Origin: Micromonospora sp. LH3U1
Lineage (GTDB): Bacteria; Actinomycetota; Actinomycetes; Mycobacteriales; Micromonosporaceae
Direction: 5' to 3'
Assembly: GCF_028475105.1 (NCBI RefSeq)
Contig: NZ_CP116936.1
Coordinates: 5,455,501-5,519,500 of the forward strand
DNA: 64,000 bases
Part shown: positions 59,781 through 64,000 of the stretch, in pieces
How the letters are laid out: every line of letters starts with the position of its first letter
Numbering within the stretch: the first letter of the stretch is position 1
The notes under the pieces: generated by a model
What the model saw: the letters and a program-made list of their open reading frames with translations, nothing else
Databases searched by the model: none
What the model was told of the DNA's origin: nothing
Program-made: the position numbers and the translations under genes

Positions 59781-61342
59781 TTCGCCTCACCCCGCAGTCC
59801 AGCCCAGTACGCCCCGTCCACCGCGTCCGCGCTGGCCTTGCGGCGCTTGGCGGACCGGCCCTCGCCGGCGGCCCGCTTGGCGCGGCGGGACGCCAGGTCG
59901 ACCAGGGTCGGGGTGTCGTCGACGGGTGGCGGCACCTCGTCCGGCACGTACCGGGCCGGCGGGCGCCAGTAGTCCGGCTCCTCCGGCAGGTCGTCCTCGA
60001 CGCTGTGCCGGCCGCTGCCGCTGCGCGGCGTCGCGGAGATCGGCTCGGCGGAGACCGGGCCGGCCGAGATCGGCTCGGCGGCCTGCCACCGGCGCGGGCT
60101 GTCCCACGGCTCCTCGGGCTCGACCGTCCGCTGCGGCGGCGCCGAGTATTGGCTGCCGTCGTCCTCGTTGCGGGACCGGCGGCTGGACCGTTCGGCGACC
60201 GGCTCCTCGGCTCCTCGCCGCCCGGACGGAACAGCCTCGTCCCGGGTACGCGATCCGCGTCGCCGGGCCACCGGCTCCAACTCCTCCTCGTCGCGTCGAC
60301 GGGTGCTGGTCTCCTCGGCGCTGCGGCCGGTCGAACGGCGGGCCGCGGGCTCTTCCTCACGTCGGCGTCGGCTGGGCCGGGTCGGCTCGACGAGGGAGCC
60401 GGGCTCGGGCACCACCGGGACGGTGAACCGGTCGGGGTCGCGCCGCCCGGCCGGCGCGGCCCACGTGGCGGTGGTGGTCTCCGCCCAGGCGGGACGCTTG
60501 TCCGCGTCGGCGTTGCGGCGTCGGCTCAGCCCGGCCAGCACCGGTTTGCCACGGCTCGCCTGGCCGGCCCGGCCGGCCATCGCCGCGTTCCGCACCGCGG
60601 CCTGGTGCTGCTCGCGGCTGCGCCGACCGATCGTGACCGAGAGCCGGACCAGCAGGGCCAGCACCACCAGCAGGATGCAGCCGAGGTAGCTGAGCACCAC
60701 CCAGGACTTCGCGACCCGGCCGGCGTTGAGGCCGTGCAGCACGGCGAACGGCCAGGCCAGGTACGCGGTGGAGTGCAGCGTGCGCCACAGCCACTTCGGA
60801 CCGACGCCGGCGAAGCGGGCTCGGATGATGCCGGTCCAGATCACGCTGACCATCAGCAGGGCGGCCACCGTGCCGAGCCCGACGTAGAGCCCTCGGCCGC
60901 CGACGAACGGCACCACCGCGTCGGTCGCCGCGGCCCGCCCCGTGGCGATCTTGGTGAGTACGTGGAAACCGAGCCCGGCGACGCCCAGCACGCCGGTGGC
61001 CCGGTGCGCCGACTGCATCAGCACCCGGTGCGAGATGCGCAGCACCAGCCGATCGGTGGCGAGCAGGCCGAGCATCACGGTGAGGCTCAACGCGACCAGG
61101 GAGATCACCCCGGCGAAGAACTCGGTGAAGAAAAAGCCGTACGCGTACGCCGTCTGGCCGGCACCGGTCAGCATGATCGCCGCCCAGAGCGCGGCGAGGA
61201 CCGACGCGATCAGCAGGGCGGTCGCCGACCGCGACGGGGCGCGTACCCCCCGACTGCTGGCGCTGGTCCGGACGGTGGCCGCCTTCTGGTCCTGCTGTGC
61301 CCGGGCCATCTGCTCCTCGATCGTCTCGCGGCGGCGTACCAC
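59777..61342 (-). CDS. Ferric-reductase-like b-type cytochrome with charged tail
   Basis: 521 aa. The first half has about six helices; H113 and H127 (13 between) and H190 and H203 (12 between) on two helices form the bis-heme pattern of ferric-reductase/YedZ-like domains. Residues about 270-521 are disordered, rich in Arg, Glu and Pro, with many RRR and EEE runs. First gene of the leftward redox operon; it would carry electrons across the membrane from the NuoF-ferredoxin protein. The acceptor is unknown. Confidence 0.85.
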   Translation of the reverse strand: MVRRRETIEEQMARAQQDQKAATVRTSASSRGVRAPSRSATALLIASVLAALWAAIMLTGAGQTAYAYGFFFTEFFAGVISLVALSLTVMLGLLATDRLVLRISHRVLMQSAHRATGVLGVAGLGFHVLTKIATGRAAATDAVVPFVGGRGLYVGLGTVAALLMVSVIWTGIIRARFAGVGPKWLWRTLHSTAYLAWPFAVLHGLNAGRVAKSWVVLSYLGCILLVVLALLVRLSVTIGRRSREQHQAAVRNAAMAGRAGQASRGKPVLAGLSRRRNADADKRPAWAETTTATWAAPAGRRDPDRFTVPVVPEPGSLVEPTRPSRRRREEEPAARRSTGRSAEETSTRRRDEEELEPVARRRGSRTRDEAVPSGRRGAEEPVAERSSRRSRNEDDGSQYSAPPQRTVEPEEPWDSPRRWQAAEPISAGPVSAEPISATPRSGSGRHSVEDDLPEEPDYWRPPARYVPDEVPPPVDDTPTLVDLASRRAKRAAGEGRSAKRRKASADAVDGAYWAGLRGEAK

Positions 61343-61496
61343 CGGCCGACCCCTTCTTCCTCATCCAGTACGGACCGGCGGGGCGTGCGGATCACCTGTG
61401 GGCGGAAATTTCTGGGCCGGAATCGAACCGAGTGGCGCCGACGTGCGTTGTAACCGCCCCCACGCGTCCGACGAGACAACGACAAATGTCCATGCA

Positions 61497-61526
61497 TTGA
61501 CAGTTGTTGCAACACGCTTGTAATAT
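61497..61526 (+). promoter_or_regulatory. Near-consensus promoter with LacI-type operator, amylase gene
   Basis: TTGACA (61497-61502), 18-nt spacer, TAATAT (61521-61526). The spacer holds the palindrome TGTTGCAACA (61505-61514), and GTTGCAAG recurs near 61548. This suggests repression by a MalR-like regulator. Confidence 0.8.
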
Positions 61527-61617
61527 TTCGGCAAATTTCAGCATGGGTTGCAAGATTCGAGCAGCCCGGCGCTCCCCCGCACCGCCACCCCCACCCCCGC
61601 TCCCGTCAGGAGTCCCG

Positions 61618-63063
61618 ATGCACCGACGTCGACGCGGGTCAGCGATCCTCGCCCTCGGCCTGATCGCCGGCCTACTCGTCCCCACCGCCGTGACGGCACC
61701 CCCGGCCGTCGCCGCCCCGTCCGGCAACAAGAAGGTCAACGTCCAGCTCTTCGAGTGGAACTGGCCCTCGGTGGCCAGCGAGTGCCAGAGCACGCTCGGC
61801 CCGAAGGGCTACGGCTACGTCCAGGTCTCGCCCCCGCAGGAACACGTGCGGGGCAACCAGTGGTGGCTGGCGTACCAGCCGGTCAGCTACCGGATCGAGT
61901 CCCGCAAGGGCACCCGGGCCCAGTTCCAGTCGATGGTGAACACCTGTCACGCCGCCGGGGTCAAGGTGATCGTCGACGCGGTGATCAACCACATGTCCGG
62001 TCAGGCCAACGGCGGCACCGGCTGGGCCGGCTCCTCCTACTCGCACTACGACTACCCGGGCATCTACCAGACGCAGGACTTCCACCACTGTGGGCGTAAC
62101 GGCGGCGACGACATCGCCAACTACAACGACCGCTACGAGGTACAGAACTGCGAGTTGGTCAACCTCTCGGACCTGAAGACCGAGTCGGACTACGTCCGTA
62201 CGAAGATCGCCTCATACCTCAACGACCTGCTCTCCCTGGGCGTGGACGGCTTCCGGCTGGACGCCAGCAAGCACATGCCGGCCGCCGACATCGCCGCGAT
62301 CAAGGGCAAGCTCTCCCGCTCCGCGTACATCGTGCAGGAGGTCATCTACGGCGCTGGTGAGCCGATCCAGCCGACCGAGTACACCGGCATCGGTGACGTG
62401 CACGAGTTCCGCTACGGCAAGGACCTGGCCCGGGTGTTCCGCTCGGAGCGGCTGGCCTACCTGCGCAACTTCGGCGAAGGCTGGGGGCACCTGCCCACCG
62501 GGCCGGCCTCGGTGTTCGTCGACAACCACGACACCCAGCGCGACAGTGGCGGGGTGCTCACCTACAAGGATCGTGGGATCTACTCCCTGGCGAACGCGTT
62601 CATGCTGGCCTGGCCGTACGGCTCGCCGACCGTCATGTCCAGCTACACCTTCAGCAACCGGGATGCCGGCCCGCCGTCCGACGGTGCCAACAAGACGCTC
62701 AACGCCACCTGCTACTCGGGCTGGGAGTGTGAACACCGCTGGCCGGTGATCGCCAACATGGTCGGCTTCCGCAACGCCACCGAGGGCGCCGGTGTGGCCA
62801 ACTGGTACGACAACGGCAACAACCACATCGCGTTCAGCCGTAGCGGCAAGGGTTTCATCACCGTCAACGACGAGGATGCCGCGGTGAACGGCCGCTCCTA
62901 CTCAACGGGGCTGCCCGCAGGGCGGTACTGCGACGTCATCCACGGCACGTACGCGGGCGGCACGTGCAGCGGGCCGGTGATCACGGTGGACGGTGGCGGC
63001 TGGTTCGCGGCCAACGTGCCGGCACACGACGCCGTGGCCATCCACATCGGCGCACGGGTCTGA
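61618..63063 (+). CDS. Secreted alpha-amylase, GH13
   Basis: 481 aa. A signal peptide (LALGLIAGLLVPTAVTAPPAVAA) precedes a GH13 catalytic domain beginning VNVQLFEWNW. The catalytic residues are Asp in GFRLDASKH, Glu in YIVQEVIYG and Asp in FVDNHDTQR; DAVINHM is region I. It ends in a small beta domain with a paired CDVI and GTCSG. It degrades starch outside the cell. It lacks an added starch-binding domain. AGGAG lies six nucleotides before the ATG at 61618; translation further upstream is not likely. Confidence 0.96.
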   Translation: MHRRRRGSAILALGLIAGLLVPTAVTAPPAVAAPSGNKKVNVQLFEWNWPSVASECQSTLGPKGYGYVQVSPPQEHVRGNQWWLAYQPVSYRIESRKGTRAQFQSMVNTCHAAGVKVIVDAVINHMSGQANGGTGWAGSSYSHYDYPGIYQTQDFHHCGRNGGDDIANYNDRYEVQNCELVNLSDLKTESDYVRTKIASYLNDLLSLGVDGFRLDASKHMPAADIAAIKGKLSRSAYIVQEVIYGAGEPIQPTEYTGIGDVHEFRYGKDLARVFRSERLAYLRNFGEGWGHLPTGPASVFVDNHDTQRDSGGVLTYKDRGIYSLANAFMLAWPYGSPTVMSSYTFSNRDAGPPSDGANKTLNATCYSGWECEHRWPVIANMVGFRNATEGAGVANWYDNGNNHIAFSRSGKGFITVNDEDAAVNGRSYSTGLPAGRYCDVIHGTYAGGTCSGPVITVDGGGWFAANVPAHDAVAIHIGARV

Positions 63064-63070
63064 ATCGGCT

Positions 63071-63110
63071 GGGGCCTCCGGTCGGCGGGTATCACCGAAC
63101 CGGGGGCCCC
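63071..63110 (+). terminator. Imperfect GC hairpin after the amylase gene
   Basis: GGGGCCTCCGGTCGG (63071-63085) pairs with CCGAACCGGGGGCCCC (63095-63110) with one mismatch and one bulge. There is no T-tract. Confidence 0.65.
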
Positions 63111-63138
63111 GAACGATCCGCCACCATAGAGTGGTTTC

Positions 63139-64000
63139 GTGTCGTTTGACCGAAAGTCTCCGTACCGCCGCCGCGGCATCTGGGTGGCCGCCGCCATCGC
63201 CGTACCCGCGCTGCTGGTGACCGCGCTACTGGTCGGCCAGGCTCTCACCCCGAGTTCGACGGCCCCCGAAGACCGGGTCGTGGCAGCCGACCCGACCCCG
63301 AGCAGTGTCGAGCAGAACCCCGAGGAGCCGGTCCCCCCGGCCGCGCCCGCCCCCGCCGGGCTGCCGGTGGTCGAATACGAGCCCGCGCCCGGAGGGTTCC
63401 CCGCCGATCCGGCCACGATGGACACCACGCCGCTGACCGAGGGCGCGCACCCGACCAGGCGGATCGCCGCGTACGACGCGCCCGGTGGTCGTCCGCGAGC
63501 CTTCCTCGAACCGACGATCCGCGGTGTCGAGCTGACCATGCCGATCGCCGACCGGCGCGCCGGCTGGACGGCCGTCCTGCTGCCCTCGGCCAACCGGCGG
63601 CTCGCCTGGTTGCCCCCCGGTGGATTCGACACCGTGCCGCTGCGTGACCAGATCGTGGTGGAACGCAAGGTCCACCGGCTCACCTGGTACCGGGCCGGCA
63701 AGGCGGTGCGCTCCTGGGAGATCAGCCTCGGCCAGTCGGGGCAGGACACTCCGCTCGGGCGGACCTTCATCCTGGGCCGCACCCCACCACCGGAGGAGGT
63801 CTACGGCGGGGTGGACATCTACGCCCTCGGGTCGATCCCCGACGACCCGGAGTCGGTGCCGGCCGGGCTGCGCGGTGCGCACATCGGGGTGCACACCTGG
63901 CAGGACGACGACGACCTGGGCGAGAACGTCACCAACGGTTGTATCCGGCTGACCCGCACCGGCCAGCGGGAGCTGCTCGCCGAGGTCCGTCCCGGCAGCA
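63139..64000 (+). CDS. L,D-transpeptidase (YkuD), 3' end beyond window
   Basis: 287 codons are visible. An N-terminal membrane anchor (GIWVAAAIAVPALLVTALLVG) and a Pro/Ala/Glu linker precede a YkuD domain (VERKVHRLTWYRAGKAVRSWEI, QDTPLGRTFI). The active-site block is HIGVHTW, then VTNGCIRL with the catalytic Cys. The usual Ser of SxGCxR is Thr. Such enzymes form 3-3 crosslinks in peptidoglycan outside the membrane. The GTG follows TAGAGT by six nucleotides, a leaderless start. Confidence 0.92.
   Translation, partial: MSFDRKSPYRRRGIWVAAAIAVPALLVTALLVGQALTPSSTAPEDRVVAADPTPSSVEQNPEEPVPPAAPAPAGLPVVEYEPAPGGFPADPATMDTTPLTEGAHPTRRIAAYDAPGGRPRAFLEPTIRGVELTMPIADRRAGWTAVLLPSANRRLAWLPPGGFDTVPLRDQIVVERKVHRLTWYRAGKAVRSWEISLGQSGQDTPLGRTFILGRTPPPEEVYGGVDIYALGSIPDDPESVPAGLRGAHIGVHTWQDDDDLGENVTNGCIRLTRTGQRELLAEVRPGS

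Overview
The window is GC-rich chromosomal DNA with very high third-position GC, dense short-spaced genes, many GTG starts and many stop/start overlaps. It looks like an actinobacterium, most likely Micromonospora or a close relative in the Micromonosporaceae. Support comes from the ahpE - DUF3052 - aceE neighbourhood, a fasR-fabD-fabH-acpP-fabF fatty-acid cluster, a class II HelD, a c-di-AMP riboswitch before a cell-wall enzyme, and many apparently leaderless starts. The genus is inference. No prophage, CRISPR array, transposase or antibiotic cluster is visible.

Layout: 0-7.4 kb holds the 5' part of a SNF2-type helicase (leftward, with two in-frame repeat tracts), DinB, polysaccharide pyruvyl transferase, GNAT, APH-like kinase, HAD and SDR genes, a decayed FAD monooxygenase, a membrane protein and tRNA-Val. 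7.5-15.7 kb is a pyruvate/redox block: ahpE, DUF3052, a fused alpha-beta 2-oxoacid dehydrogenase E1 with a pentapeptide-repeat insert, MarR, YjbQ and aceE. 16-25 kb has beta-glucosidase with an MFS permease, gltX, a CopC-like protein, pyrE and a NarL-type two-component pair. 25.5-30.4 kb is the type II fatty-acid synthase cluster under FasR. 30-45 kb is mixed: lipoprotein, GH3, DUF3145, carbonic anhydrase, HelD, CDF exporter, riboswitch-controlled cell-wall enzyme, PfkB-SurE and a STAS protein. 45-56.7 kb has small envelope proteins, a BON protein, a peroxiredoxin-DsbA pair, a giant LuxR ATPase, an alcohol dehydrogenase, a saccharopine-dehydrogenase-like protein, a MerR-sliding-clamp fusion and an atypical SerRS. 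56.7-61.3 kb is a leftward four-gene redox operon. The window ends with a secreted alpha-amylase and a partial L,D-transpeptidase.

Most notable: (1) a MerR regulator whose C-terminal half is two DNA-polymerase-III-beta-like domains, with a 19-bp-spacer MerR-type promoter; (2) an overlapping operon of ferric-reductase-like cytochrome, NuoF-ferredoxin fusion, TlpA-like lipoprotein and CcdA, which reads as an uncharacterised membrane electron-transfer system; (3) long GATC-bearing stem-loops at gene ends, two of which supply a gene's stop codon; (4) about 15 genes whose start codon lies 6-7 nt after a YAnnnT hexamer, indicating leaderless transcription.
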